64,000 nt of DNA from Erythrophleum ivorense (lineage: Eukaryota; Streptophyta; Magnoliopsida; Fabales; Fabaceae), in the NCBI GenBank assembly GCA_026724425.1, contig JAIUCV010000118.1:2294001-2358000 (forward strand), in the 5' to 3' direction. The notes beneath the pieces were generated by a model. That model was not told where the DNA came from, did no database searches, and saw nothing but the letters and a program-made list of their open reading frames with translations. Position 1 is the stretch's first letter; each line of letters opens with the position of its first letter. A program made the translations under genes and the position numbers. This document shows positions 11,421-24,670 of the stretch, piece after piece.

Positions 11421-13209
11421 AGTACGTTGGTGTTTTTTTTTTTTTGAAGTTAACCTTGTCATACAATTTAATTTTGGATAATATTAATTTCATGAGGATC
11501 TTCTTCGTTCTTTTATTGCATTGATCAGGTGGTTTTCGTATTATTTTAGAATATTAAAGTAAACAAAAGAATTTTGATTATCTTTATCAAGAATTTTATT
11601 GAGTTAGTCTCACTTAATGCTCATGTCTTGCATGAAAGTATATGAGTGGACTTTTCTTTGAATTTTTCTTGATTTGTTTCTTTTCCTTTTAAAGATGGCT
11701 AACTTTTGTTCTTTCAGCTGTTATAGTTAAATTAAAGATTTAAATACAAAAGCCAAATATAAGAAAAAAGAGGATAGGAGTAAGTCTAAGAAGAAATAGA
11801 GAAAGGGCCATTTGTTGTCCAACATAGTTGTTATGAAATCTTTCAGTTATATTAATCCCATAGGATCAAAACGACGATGAGTTGTGTGAAATATATATAT
11901 ATATATATATGAATTTAAAATACCCATTTAAATAAGGTATATTACATGCTATATTATGTGTTTCATAAAATTATCACTGTTTGAAATAAATTATGTAAAT
12001 TGGGTAACATGTGATAATATGTTTATATTAAAATTTAAGTAATTATATTTAGTAAAAAGAAACTGCTAAATAATTATGTAATTAAATACTAATCATTTAG
12101 TGAAATTAAAGTTAATTTGATATCTTACTAAACAATGAATAAGCTTTAGTAAAATTTATATAGGAAAATTATTGTAATTAAAAATTTTAAAAATATATTA
12201 CATAAGTTAAATTTACCAATAAAAAATTTTACAAAATTTTGCTACAAGAATATACTTACTTAATTTAGCCCAATTATATGAGATTAAGGGAATAAAAAAA
12301 ATTAACTAGAAAATTGTTATTTTGATATAGGATAAAACAATAGATCCCAATTACATATATATATATATAGGGATGTAATCAGAAAAAAAAATTGATGGAA
12401 GGCAAAAATTTATATTTAATAAGAGTACTAACAATTACTAAAAATAGAATTTTAATTGTCTATTAAATTAATATAATAAACTTTACAAAAATTAAAAAAT
12501 TGAGACACATAATAATTTAAAAATCAGAGAGATATAATAATATTAAAATAAAAATAATTTTGCCTTAATACAAAGAAAGTATATATTAGAAATAATACAA
12601 TATGTATTAGTCATATTAGGATCTTACTCTTTGATTTTTAATTGAATATAATTCATCTATAATATCTTTTATAGTAAAATTCTTTGTAATCTTCTTTTTA
12701 ATATAAACAATCAAATTATCTACAAAAAAAAAGTCATATTTTACTTCACTACAAAGCCCTATTTTTATAGTGAGTAGAGAATATGATTAAATAAATAAAT
12801 AAATTTTATAAAAAAGTGAGAATCAAATGATGAAGAGTATATTATTAATCATTATTGAAGAACTGAGATAAAAAGCTTCTTGGAGAAACTTTAATATATT
12901 TTATTATTTTATAAAGTTTACTTTTATAATCAATATAAGATGCATCTATGTCTTTAAAACATGTGTTTAAAACTTTAAAATATTAAATGGGGAAAATAAA
13001 AAAATTTTGGGGGAGAAATTTAAAATTTTTTTTAAAAAAATATTATATACACATGCATAATACAAAATGAAAATTTGGGGGGGAGGGGGAGCCCTAAATT
13101 GACTAACATGGGTCCATCCTCTCTCTCTCTCTCTCTCTCTCTCTATGTATATATATATATATAGTGTTAATGCATGGATGGACATGTGGCTTTTCAAGTC
13201 TACACATTT
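11421..13209. other. AT-rich 3' flank of the unit 1 gene
   Basis: No gene seen. It matches 41644-43143 with large indels: unit 1 lacks about 250 bp present at 42149-42400, and has about 650 bp (roughly 12300-12990) missing from unit 2. The minus frame 12967-13197 spans a CT/AT microsatellite and is not a gene. (AT)n runs occur at 11893-11910 and 12355-12369. Confidence 0.6.
13117..13163. repeat. (CT)n-(AT)n compound microsatellite
   Basis: A run of CT repeats is followed by an AT run. Unit 2 has only AT repeats at the matching place (43062-43096), so the CT run either expanded in unit 1 or was lost from unit 2. Confidence 0.85.
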
Positions 13210-14975
13210 TGTAACACCAAATTGAAATTTTAAAAGTACTTAAGTTAGAAATGATTGGAAGGATGGAACGGGAGGCTTGGATCTTGAAATTGATTATAAT
13301 GTGTGATTACATTTTGGTAGTTTTGGTAAAGTGCATACACCATTACAAAAGTCAGAAGCTTATAAAAGTTTATTAACACTTTAGTATGGAGAAATATGGG
13401 TAAATTTCATTATACAACAATTAGAGGTCATCAAAGTAATAAAATTATGTTAAATTGTATTATAGGGATTTCGGGGACTTTTTCACAATCGCTGAAGAAA
13501 GATAAGATAAGGTAGGAAATATTGTGGTGTCACCTTTGTACAGAAAGTAGTTAATGTTAACTATGCTTGATTTTATACTCTGTTTTGTTTCCTTTATTTT
13601 AAACAATTTTCTTGATTATCACTCTTGTACTTGGACAAGCTTCCTGAATATGTTGTTTTAGGACATGATTTCATTACAGAATTTTGATTATGGAAATCCT
13701 TATTTCGGTTACAAAATAACTTATTTGCAAGTCTTGATAAATGTTCATTTTACATTTACAAAATGTTGATTTAAGGGGAATATATATATATATATATAAT
13801 TCTTCTTTTGGAATGTTTTAAATTCAAATCCAATGATAATAATTTTGGAAACTGCCTAATTCAAAACCATGTAGCTAATAGCAATAACTATAAATCATGA
13901 TGCATTATGACGTAACATAAATACAATACGATGTAATATGGCATCATAATTTGTTTTCGCTTTGATGTTTATGGATGGTATGATCCACTTGTGTTTTGGT
14001 GTGTATGAATGGTATAATCAAGTTGTGCTTTAGAGTGTATGGATGATATGATTCAATTTTGTTGTGAAGCATGGGTGGTATTGTTTATTGTTTTTGGCAA
14101 GGAATTGAATTTTGGGAATTCTATTGAATTTTGTGCTCTTACATGATTTGACATATGACAATCTTTAGGCTCCTTCCTAACTTTGTTTTAACAAATAATG
14201 CATTCATTTTAACAAGTAAAGTAAAGATTATTTAATCTTATTATGTGTATAATTGGTTTTGGATTATTGATTTAATTGTAAATGATAATTGTGTACATGT
14301 CTTCAATGAATTTTATATTCATACATATGAAGAAAAGACATGAATCTCTTTTTGTTTATTTGCATATGGTTGTAATTTGATTTTTGAACATATCTGTTAT
14401 CATTGGCCTACCTCTTCCTAATTAATTTGTATTATTTGCTCACTAAATGTCATTACTTACCTTTTTTAACACTTTTGCATATTTCATATAGTGGCACCAA
14501 TTGTGAAGTAGTCATTGGAGCGTGGGTGGCTTAGCATTCATTTGGTATGTCCTACACTTTTTCACAAGCTATGTTTCTTTTTAAAATTGTACTTTGATTG
14601 TTGTAATCCAATATAGTTCTACAGATCCATGGATAGGATCCCTCATCTTAGTGCATGTCAAGTTAATAATTAAACTTTAAGAATAGAACTCTCTTTGGTA
14701 TATTATTGAATGTCTAAGCTATTGTAGAAGTTCAAGATATCTTATTTTTAATAGGCATTTCATTGAAATTTCTACAAAAATTTAGTTGAATCAGTAATAT
14801 AATGGAACTTTTGGAAATTTTAGAACTGGCACTTGATTGAATTCAAATCTTAATTGAGTCTACTTTATATTAAGTCTAATAATATGAGAAAGCTTAAGTC
14901 TAATAATCTGTCAGCTTATAGAGGAAAGCTTTTGCTCATATTTCATGTTAGTTGCACCATCAGCTTGGGTGTGAT
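13210..14975 (+). mobile_element. 5' LTR of an old LTR retrotransposon, unit 1
   Basis: Starts TGTAACACC and ends a few bases before a plus-strand primer-binding site at 14981. Bases 13210 to about 14862 match 24671 to about 30015 (with the solo LTR at 24837-28513 removed), so the two stretches look like the direct LTRs of one element. The same pair is present in unit 2 (43144 and 53849), so insertion preceded the tandem duplication. The exact 3' end is uncertain by a few bases. No protein is encoded. Confidence 0.7.
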
Positions 14976-14980
14976 AAAGT

Positions 14981-14992
14981 TGATATCAGAGT
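14981..14992 (+). other. Primer-binding site of the old retrotransposon, unit 1
   Basis: TGATATCAGAGT, 10 of 12 matches to TGGTATCAGAGC (initiator methionine tRNA). Both differences are transitions (G to A, C to T), as expected of a methylated, decaying element. The same sequence stands at 47854-47865 in unit 2. Confidence 0.7.
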
Positions 14993-16066
14993 TTAGTTTA
15001 CCTCAATTATCATTTCAAATTTGGGCATATTCATAACTGAGATTAGAGGCCTTATGGGATGTTGAATTTCCCTTTCTTTCAACATGTCCTTGTTATAGGT
15101 AATAGGGTATACCAATATGATGGGTTATGCTCCAAAATTGTCTAGTTGCTATGTATCGTGCAAGGATGTGACTAATAGTCCATTTACCCTCGGTTTATGC
15201 AAAATTTATTCTCGCATGCAAAGGGGGTTAGGATGAGTGTTGGGTGGTATCTTTGTGTATATCATATTTGCATAACATTATTTGGATGAAGCTTTTAGAT
15301 TCCTTGCTGCATATGCAAACATTCTCATGAACATTAGTTTGAGATTTAGAGTTATAATTCATTTCTATCTCTTGATGTTAAGATCTAGGATTGGGTTCGG
15401 TTCATTGTTTCTATTTCAATTTCGAATGAAACATGATTCTTAGTATAGATTATTGTGGAACTTGCTATCATCCTTATCCTTTGCTCCCTTACTACCAATC
15501 TTATTCATTGTTCCCTTGGGATTTAAAGTTCTGACCCAAGTAAGTAAACACAAAGAACTGTTCCCAATTAGAATACCAAAAATTCAGAATAATTGTGGCA
15601 TGTAATACTTTGTTGATTAAAGGAGTCATGGGGGTCAAGGTTATTAAGAATTACCCCAAACCGTTTCTCACTATAAATACAATTTTTTTTAATGCATTTG
15701 TCATGGGCACAATCCTACATGGCTAGTAATCAATTCTTTATATCTTTATTGGCATCATTTGATTCTTAATCTAGTTGCATACAAGAGGGTGAAACAAGTT
15801 GAAATTATGAAGAGGTGGCCTAGTTAATATTGTTAAAATTGTGTTAAAATGACATACTTTAATATTCAAGAAGTAAGGATGAGTGTATCTGATTTTAATA
15901 TTTTTCTATTCTGGATTGCTCTGTTCAATGGTGTGGGGTAAGTGATGTGTAAGTACATTCGAGATGCATAATAGACATACACCTAGCTGCCTTCTTGAAG
16001 TATTGTTGTGTTTCATGATTTTGTCAATAAGCATAGAGGATTATACTCTAAGAAAGTGTGCACTAG
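14993..16066 (+). mobile_element. Decayed internal region of the old retrotransposon, left part, unit 1
   Basis: Lies between the primer-binding site and a nested solo LTR; matches 47866-48943 in unit 2. I find no intact gag or pol frame and cannot name a domain. The open frame at 14854-15036 runs across the LTR end and primer site and is not a gene. Confidence 0.55.
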
Positions 16067-16071
16067 TTGCC

Positions 16072-19000
16072 TGTAACACCATAAATTCTAGCTCATCTCA
16101 TGCTTTTAAATGGCATAATATCATGAACTATATAGGTTTCCTATAGAAAAAGCAAGGAAAATGAAATTATTTTTTGCGTTGTCATATCTAAAAATTTGCA
16201 ATCAGTGGCATGTGGACCGTGGAAGCTCATACTATACATCCTCATATTTAATTACATTATTACAACTCATTTTCATCTCAAAATCATGCCACAACTCATG
16301 GAAATCGAAATGGAGTATGGAATATGGAGGTTCATTCTCGGCCAGAATTGCTCCACTTACTGACCAAATTTTGGAAAATCATAACTAAATCTAAAAAAAT
16401 CAAAATTATGCAATCTTCGTCATTCTAGAAAGCTTAGGATACACTAAAAATATTCCTGGACCAAATTTATGGTTTTGATTTTTTTAAAATTAATTGGACA
16501 TTTTTAAAGTTCTCTACAGAATTCTGTGATAGTTCCAGAATTCAGTCAAACCTTTGAACTATTTTGGATGTCAAATGCCCTATTTAATGGACTAGAGAAC
16601 AAATATCTTCAGATCAGTTTATCAAGCTCAGACCTCATAATGCAATGGAACAATACTTCTGGTCAGGTAAATTTACTAATACTAGACAAAAACTTCAAAA
16701 ATTCATATCTCCCTCTCTAGACCTCCAAATAAGGTGATTCTAGTTGGCAAGAGTCTCTGTGATTGTCTAGTTTCTCTGTATAAAATTTCATTGCAATTGG
16801 ATATCATTTGGGCCTCAGGTGACAGAGTTTAATTTCGGACCAAATGAATAGTGCAGCAAACCAAAAACATAAATTTTGCCAACTTTGAAAAATCATCAAA
16901 TATTCTGTAGACCTCCAAAAATTATGATCTTTAACTTTCCAAAAAGCTCTCAATAAGACCTAGTTTTATGCCAAATCTTAGATCAAGACTAACTCATTTG
17001 GCTAAGAAGTAACGTAGGGTTCCATTATAGTCAAATTTGGCTCCATATGGGGTACCAAACTTGCCAAATGGCTTTCTCTTGATTGTGGTACCTTTTGGGT
17101 AAGTCTAAAAGTGCATTTCAAACTTGTGTGAGTTGCCTAAATGGTTCCAAACCTCAAGCATCTCATTTTGGCCATTCAACCCACACTTATGCATATTTCC
17201 ATCATGCTTTCACATTGCATATTTTGGCATCTCATACTCAAAATATATGCTAGAGCTTATACATCATATCCATACATATAAACATCACATAATAACATAT
17301 TTATACATGTCTCAAGGGTCATGGTACATTTACAATAACATATACATCAAGAAACACAATTATGGTTTCAAAATGGCTAAAACTAGATATAAACTTGTCA
17401 TTCTTCCTTCTTCATTGATGTTGGCTCTCTTCACCATAGTTACTTGGTCCACCTAGTATGTTAGATCATTGGAGAGGAGGGGATAAAATTCAAAGAATTC
17501 TAATAACTCATCTCTCATTCAATCATACATAATATATGCAAAGAAAGCCTTAAAAATGCATGCATGGACATAATACAAATCATAAGTATTCAAGAAGCAA
17601 GCTTAGCATGTGAACAAGCCATACAAATCATTCAAGAGCTCACCAAGTGTTTGGATTGGCCTCACACTTCTTCTTATAGATTTTGGACTTGCTTCACCCA
17701 TTCTTTAAGCACTTTGACTCAACCATACTCTTGGGAGCCCACTTTACTTTTGGAAGACTCTTTACTTTATCTCAACCAAGTTTAAGGATTCTTAGCTCAT
17801 CCTCACCATGGTGAAGAGTTCTTGGCCTCTCCACACTCAAGCAAACTCAAGAAACATCATACATTTACTTGAAAACATAACATGACATCATGAAATTATG
17901 GCAAACAAGATCATGCTAGTATACTTTTCATGGCTTGAAAATACACATACACACATTTTAAGACAAGTTAATCACACATCCATGCATGAGAGAAGGTGGA
18001 GAGAGCTACCTTACTTGCATTCACACATTTTTTCTTAAAGCCTTGACTCCTCTCCCTTGACCTCACACACCCAAGAAAGTGGAGACCATTTCTCTTGGCC
18101 TAAACACACCAAAAGAAACATGAATGACTCATGAGAACAAGCCTTGGCATTATACACACTTTACATGATGCTACTTTGGTTTATGGCTCTATTATGCTTC
18201 CATAAGGCACTTAATAAAGCAACTTCAAGAATTCATGATCTTGGCCCCCTTCTCTCCTTTACTCTATGATTCTTGACTCTATTTAGACTCCTTGGAGTTA
18301 TCACACAATTATTTTAAAGAGCCAAGTTAAGAGTTGCTTCATTATGCTACATTATGGAGCCTATACTTCCATCTCACTATCTATGGCTTCTAAAATTTTT
18401 CTAAGGCTTCCTCTCATCTTCTTCCATCCTACATGACTCAAAAATAAGCTTGAAACAAATTAAAACTTTCCCTTGGTACTCTTTCTAGCCTAAACCAACA
18501 TTATGGAAGCATTTAGGGTTTAAGGGGTTTCCAATTTTTCTTTGATGGGAGAGTCACTTGGGAGGCTTCCTAGGAGTCTTAAGAACTCAAACAAATACTC
18601 ACATATAATAGGGAATGCATAAATCAAATCAGTTTTTACAATGTGTTGAAGACTTCTTCACTTTCCTAACTTGAATTTTACTTGCTTTTCTTCCCATTTC
18701 TTTGCAATTCTTAGGTTCCCACATACTAAATCAATGGATTCCTACTTGTTTTTGGATAGAAACTCCTCTCCCATAATGGTTATATTTTTGGCCGTGACTC
18801 TCACATACAAGAAGCAAGAAGAACAAGTAAAGCTACAAGGATATCTACCTTGAATCCAAGCTTCTATCAAGAGTCTCTTCCTTTGGTCTTAGTCCCCTTT
18901 TGAAACTCTAATCCTTTCCCTCTAGTTCAAGGCCAAAACAGAACTATTTTATCCACCAAAATCATGGAAAGATGAAGTAAGAAGAGAAGAACAACTTTAA

Positions 19001-19733
19001 AGAAGAGAAAGCCATGAAATTCTTTGAATTTACCTATCTTTCTTGGCTTTCTTCTCCCTTCTCTTATGCTTTCCTTTGTGCGCCTCTTTCAAATCTATTT
19101 TAAACCAAAAAAATGTCAGTGGAGAGGAAGGAGAAGGGCTGGACGTGATTTAAAAAGCAAAAGGGTAAAGTTAACATACTTTTTTAACTTTTCCTTTTAG
19201 TCCCTAATCCATGATTTGTCCGTTTAGTCTTATTTCAACTCCTTTTAAAATCCATATTTTCCATCATATTCCTTAGGCTCTTAATCATAAGAATTGCCTT
19301 TGGAATCACTCAAAAAGGATATGAAACTATTCCGAACTATTCGATCAAAATTTTGGTCAATTGACAGCTGAAATCATTCACCAGAGGAGTTTCAACTGTT
19401 CTAAGGGTTCCCATGATATTCAGGGCCTTTGAGAACCTCGAAAAGCTCAAATTTTTTATTGAAAAAGCTCTCCTATGAGTTTTCCAAATTTTTCAAAAAT
19501 TACAAAAATACCCCTACTTTCTTCGGCAAATTTTCTAAGCTCTTCTGGCTCTAGTTTTTGGGCATCTTAAACCTCAAATCCTTATTTTTTAATATTTAAT
19601 ATTTTATCCTACTTTTATTTTGTCATAAATCTTTTTATTTTGAGGACTTCCTTTTATATCTAACCCATTTTTGACGTTTATGAAAAAATCGAACATTGTG
19701 TTTCTCACGTTTACAGAGGGACCAAATGTTACA
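16072..19733 (-). mobile_element. Solo LTR (class A, 3662 bp) nested in unit 1
   Basis: Begins TGTAACACC and ends ATGTTACA, flanked by a perfect 5-bp target-site duplication TTGCC (16067-16071 and 19734-19738). Unit 2 is uninterrupted at this place (around 48960), so the insertion is younger than the tandem duplication. No internal region is left, so this is a solo LTR made by LTR-LTR recombination. Orientation follows the left-edge element, whose primer site shows that the end reading TGTAACACC on the plus strand is the LTR 3' end. Open frames inside it (17124-17456 and others) are not genes. Confidence 0.9.
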
Positions 19734-20920
19734 TTGCCAATTCCTGAGGATTTATGGCCTGAATACATTGCTAGATGTCAATTATTAAGTTCAAGTTTCT
19801 TGTCCAGACTTTCTTATGGGTTAAAAACTATGGCTTCTTGCGGAGATAGCCTAGAAGCACTTATAGCAAAAAAGTTTACTACATAAACAAAATTGGCACT
19901 TACTGTCTAAATGTATTTTGCATCAAGAAAAGCACAATAAAGTATCTCATAACTTGCATGCTAGTTTCTTTTACAGTATTTTGTAGTGTAAATTTGTCTA
20001 CATTGTTTAAGTTTAGTAACTTTCTTACTTCTCATTTTGCAACACAAGTATGTGAATTTTAAGTTATATTTTTCTTAGTGCTTTTAGTTTGAAGTGTGTA
20101 ATTTGTTGATCAGTTAGCTAAAAAAAATGGAAATAAGAAAGCTGAATTTGGAGAAGTGAAAATTGGAAGGTTCCCCGTATATAACATGAGTCTAAAATCT
20201 TTAGATACATTTCTTACTTTATTCCTCCATCCCAATTTCCCCATTTACCCTCTTACAAAGCATCCTACAGTAGACTAGAAATCAATTTTCTCTAGACACT
20301 AATCCTCCCAATTTTGAGTTTTGGATAACATGTTGGTTATATCTTTTTTGACAGCACATAGATGAGACTAAGCAGGCTTGTCTTGTGGAATTTAAGTCAA
20401 AATTCAATAATAAATTTTCGTTAAGCTACATAATCTTGTACATCAATTTTGAAAGAATTTAATTTTCTTAGTATGGGCTATGCATCATTGTGATTCCTTC
20501 GAGAGATTTCCTCCCTAGTTGAGCCCTTTTGAATCATGCTACGATACATTCAGACATCATGTTTATAAAATGACTCAATCCAATGTTGTTCAAAATCCTA
20601 TGATGGGAGCATAAAGGCATTGCTTATTCTCTTGTCCTTGTCTCTCCTTAAAGACATTTATTTTATATTAGGAATTTTTATGTGTGTCTATAGAATGATA
20701 TAAAGTCACTATATCAATATTTATATTTTATACTATGCCTTGCCTAGGTAGCTCAAATTATGGAGTCAACACTATGTTATGTTTCGGTGTATGAGGATAT
20801 TGTGCATAGATTAAATGGTTGCAATCTAAATGATACATATATACATTGCTAAAATGTCCTCCAAAATTTTAGACCTCTTCAACAATTTAAAAGCAAACTA
20901 CGTTATAGGGTTGAATCGTA

Positions 20921-21123
20921 GGCTCTGTTTGGTTTGTCATAAGGGCAACATAATTCCTTTCCAAATTGTGTGCGATATCTATTATATTTTTATAATCATT
21001 ATTTAATAATACTTATATTTTTTATTATTGTTTTGCAAAAGTAAGGACACAAAATTTTTCCCTATTCTATTCATTTATTTTTTATATTTCCTTTCCTCTT
21101 ATATTCTCCAACCAAATGGACCC
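20921..21123. mobile_element. Possible old MITE remnant
   Basis: The ends GGCTCTGTTTGGTTTG and (reverse complement of the right end) GGGTCCATTTGGTTGG agree at 12 of 16 positions and resemble the ends of the Tourist-like element at 58451-58889. A degraded copy sits at about 50142-50333 in unit 2. No clean target-site duplication is visible, so the call is tentative. Confidence 0.4.
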
Positions 21124-22310
21124 ATAATTTTTATGGTTATGTCCTTCCCTCTCCTAGAATATTGTTGTTTCAATTGGTGATTTTACGTAACTTAGAAAGT
21201 AGGTGATCTTTAATATAGTTGATTTTGTCTTCTAGTCTGAATGACACTAAGACGCTGAGTAAGAATACCTTTGCTGGAAGTAATGCATGGTGTAGTGTTA
21301 ACTTAGTCTAATTTTCTGCATTTCGTTCACTACGTATGTTGAGAATCCAATTTAGATATCGAAATATTATATATGATCATACTCCTACCCAGTTTTTCCT
21401 GCAACCTAGTGGCAACACAACTTGAAATTTGTTCTAAGCTTAAACTATGGTATATAAAAAACCTCTTATGCCAAATTCTGTGTTGAAGTTTCTTCACAAG
21501 CCATGGATCTATTTTTGGGCTAAAAGAAGCAAAGAACTACAAATAGTTATGTTTTTATGTAATAATTCTATGTTAAACTTTAGCACATGTCTAGATTTTG
21601 TTTTAGATTAAAACCACTATAATTGGACCCAATCCTGTCTCAAAATACTGAACTAATGTGATGCTGTTGTTTTGAAAATTAGTTTTAAGACAAAATGCGG
21701 TGTCTATCTCTTTTATTATCTCTTTTGAAGTAGACTATTTGGCAAGCTTTATTGTGAAATCTATTGAGATGTAATGGTTCGACTAGAAACCAATCCCCTT
21801 TATTTTATTTTTTATATTTTTTAATTCAAAATTCACTTTTTGTAAATAGATTTTGTTGTTGCATTAGAAAATTTTATAATTTTATTATCATTGTAGTCAT
21901 GAGCTCCATTTCTATTTATATTTAGGTTGTAAGAAGTACTTGTAGCTGAATATTGTGAGAGGTTAAAAAAAATTTCATTTCTGTAAGATGCAACTAGGAG
22001 TAAAGTTGAAATCCTAGATCCTGTTATCTTGGGTAGTGCCACTGTAAACATATTAACTTTAATTCAAGATTAGTACCAAATAACAAAGCTTCATTTGATA
22101 TCAATTGAAATAGTAATTAGAAACCACTTGAGTTTTTATGACTTTCTCTTATAATTTCTGGCTTCCTTTTTTTAAAAAAAAATTTGGCTTGTGTGATAAA
22201 TTCTATTTGAGCTTATTTATTCACAAACCTTTGAGGTAATCTACATAAAATGCAAATAGACATGTTATTTGGAGGCCTCTCTCTAAGGAGTCATTTTAGA
22301 ACCCATTCAT

Positions 22311-22350
22311 TGTTGTTGTTGTTGTTATTATTATTATTATTATTATTATT
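22311..22350. repeat. (GTT)n(ATT)n microsatellite
   Basis: GTT repeats run into ATT repeats. The matching place in unit 2 (about 51510-51527) has only a short T/A run, so the repeat is specific to unit 1. Confidence 0.85.
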
Positions 22351-23518
22351 CCCTCAAATGAATGCCTTGCTCCTTGATATAAGATAAATGTGTCACTATG
22401 AGTACTATTTGTAGTTTTTACTTGTTTTGAATGTTATTGTTATTCTCATTATTACTATATGTGGATAGTCATATGCTAGGACATAGATTATATGATGAAG
22501 CAACAAGGTAAGCATGTTACAATATCTATGACATTGGGTCATCAGATAAAATTACAATACTTGTCTTTTATAGCCTAAACATTTGTCTGTTTGCCCAAAT
22601 TTGCCTATTGAGAAATTTCTTCCTTTTTCTAATTTTCCATGGTCTAATGTATTAATGTTTAATACAAGTCTTGATGAGTCTTACAGCAAGCATAGTTGAT
22701 CAATTACGTAGCCATAAGCAAGTTGTTACAATAGCTTTGATAGGTCATCTTAAGTTGCATCATCTTAGCTATAGCACTTAAAAGTTATTCTCCCAACATG
22801 AAAATGAGAATATAGTCCCTCTAAAATTTCTAAAAATAGTGTTGCATTTTAGTTGCATACCCATATTATTGCTTATTAAAGGAATAGATATAAACTGCCT
22901 CACAAAAAGGTGCTTCTCTTTTCTTTTCTTTCACTTGGAAAAAAGGATACTTATATACATTATATGCAAGCATCAATAAATAAATAATGATATTAATAAT
23001 GTTTTCCTCATTAGTTCATTATTTCTTGTAATTGATGTATGCATTTCTGTAGTTGTAAGCTCAGGCTTGATATGGTGTTAGTCCTTTCTACTCCCTTCCT
23101 ACTAGGTCTTCTGGATTTGGTTTACTAAGACTTGGCTAATTAGTGTATAATACCAAAGATTTACCCTTTAGCTTCTCTTTTTACTATGCCTTCTTTATGT
23201 GATTTCAAGATATTATTTTCAATTTTGAGGTAGGAGGTATAGGTTGATCTTCATTTTTCATATGAATACTCTTTCTCTTTTACCTCCCCATTCTCTCTAA
23301 GGGTCTGAACATTAGAGCACCTTCAATGCGAGTAATGAAAGATATTTCTGTTTCAACATGTAAGATATTTTCTTTTACTAAGATATCCTTTGTTATCTTA
23401 CTCATTTTAATTATCCAAGACCTTTCTCTAATAGTACCTTTGAGGAATCCATGACATCAAAGACTCCCATCTATTCGACTCCTAAGGTTGGGATTTAAAT
23501 TTAGGGATGAATTTTTGT

Positions 23519-23534
23519 AAAAAAGAGGAGAGAA
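23519..23534 (+). other. Polypurine tract before a TGTAATAACC LTR-like start
   Basis: AAAAAGAGGAGAGAA stands directly before TGTAATAACC at 23535, the arrangement of a polypurine tract and 3' LTR start. Unit 2 has the same at 52683-52699. A TATATATAATGG stretch about 170 bp downstream fits an LTR promoter. Either the old element's 3' LTR starts here, and its 5' LTR has lost its first ~1.1 kb, or this is a second, nested element. Confidence 0.55.
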
Positions 23535-24670
23535 TGTAATAACCTAAGATTTCAAAAACAAGTATAATGAAAATTTAAGGTGAGTTAACGTAAGCTTTTT
23601 AGTTTAAAAATATTTTATAAAGATTAAGTTTAACATAGAACTTGTCTAAAAGAAATATTAGTTGATATTAATTAAATTGAATCAAATAATAATAATAAAA
23701 TTATATATATAATGGGAATTGGATATGAATATAACTTTATGGGAGGAAGTTTTTTCCTTCTCCATTTTATTTCCCTAAATTACCTAACTACCCCTTTAAA
23801 ATCCAACTTAAATCAGAAGTTCTTTCCCTCATGCCTCACTTGTTCTCTCTTTCTCTAGAATTTACTCTCGTGCACCTCACCTTTTGTTCTGTCCTTTTTC
23901 CTTTGATTTTTGCCTGAAGATCCCTTCGTTTTGTGAAGCTTCAGTGCCTCCCGCTGAGCTCCATATTTGGTAGCTAAATAGTGCATTTCAGCAGTGATTA
24001 TTCAGCCTTATCCTCTCCTTCATGCAAGTCCATTGTGGCAGCTATGTTTTTGGTTAAGAGAGCTTCATCCTAGTTGGGTTCTAAGTTCATCTTTTGAGCA
24101 ACTTCTTACATTTGACCCCAATAAATTTAGCAAGTTATTTTCCCTCCAATTTTGTAGCTCATTTCCTTGGATAGCAACTCTCTTCTTCCACACTCTCCTT
24201 ACCTGTGATATATGTCCGTTGCAATGTATTTTGTATTAAGGTGCATAGCAGCTAAGGCTGGGCTCAAATTTGCTTTAGTGGGCTCAATTTCTCTTGGTAA
24301 ATTTTCCTCTTTCCCCTCTTTAATTCCTCCACACTTGGTTGAAAGGATTTTCATTGTCTTTTTTTATTTTTGTTTTACACCATTAGCATATTTGTTGGGC
24401 TCTTTTAATGTTGAATTTTAGTGTTATGCGTTTGTGCTACACTTGATGTTTCTTTCGAAAATTTTGGTATGGATGAGCCTTAAACTGCATCAATTCTTTT
24501 CTTTTTTTTAATGTTTTAATGCTTGTGCAATTTTACTTGTGATCTTGTACCCTTAAAGCAATAGTGACTAGCAAGTGTTGATGGAAGAAAATAATATTTA
24601 TTACGGTGTTTGGAGAGTTTTCTACTAACTCTTGTTGCAACTCCAAACTCCCTAAGTTATAATGTCATGC
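23535..24670 (+). mobile_element. LTR-like segment after the polypurine tract, unit 1
   Basis: Starts TGTAATAACC, has a TATA-rich stretch near 23704-23713, then C/T-rich leader-like text and a run of short open frames (23994-24239, 24212-24421) without recognisable content. It matches 52700-53848 in unit 2 but has no counterpart upstream of 13210. It joins the segment that matches the 5' LTR at 24671. Confidence 0.5.

Larger units (their letters stand above)
19739..23518 (+). mobile_element. Decayed internal region of the old retrotransposon, right part, unit 1
   Basis: Continues after the nested solo LTR and matches 48964-52682 in unit 2. Some short stretches keep a reading frame in unit 1, for example around 19740-19885 (IPEDLWPEYIARCQLL...) and 20360-20420, but they are broken in unit 2 and I cannot assign a family. 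They may be remnants of gag/pol or of captured host sequence. A (GTT)n(ATT)n microsatellite lies at 22311-22350. Confidence 0.5.

Noticed and set aside
19671..19886. 71-codon frame near the right end of the solo LTR as a gene
   Set aside because: It crosses the LTR end and target-site duplication into retrotransposon text, and is broken in unit 2.
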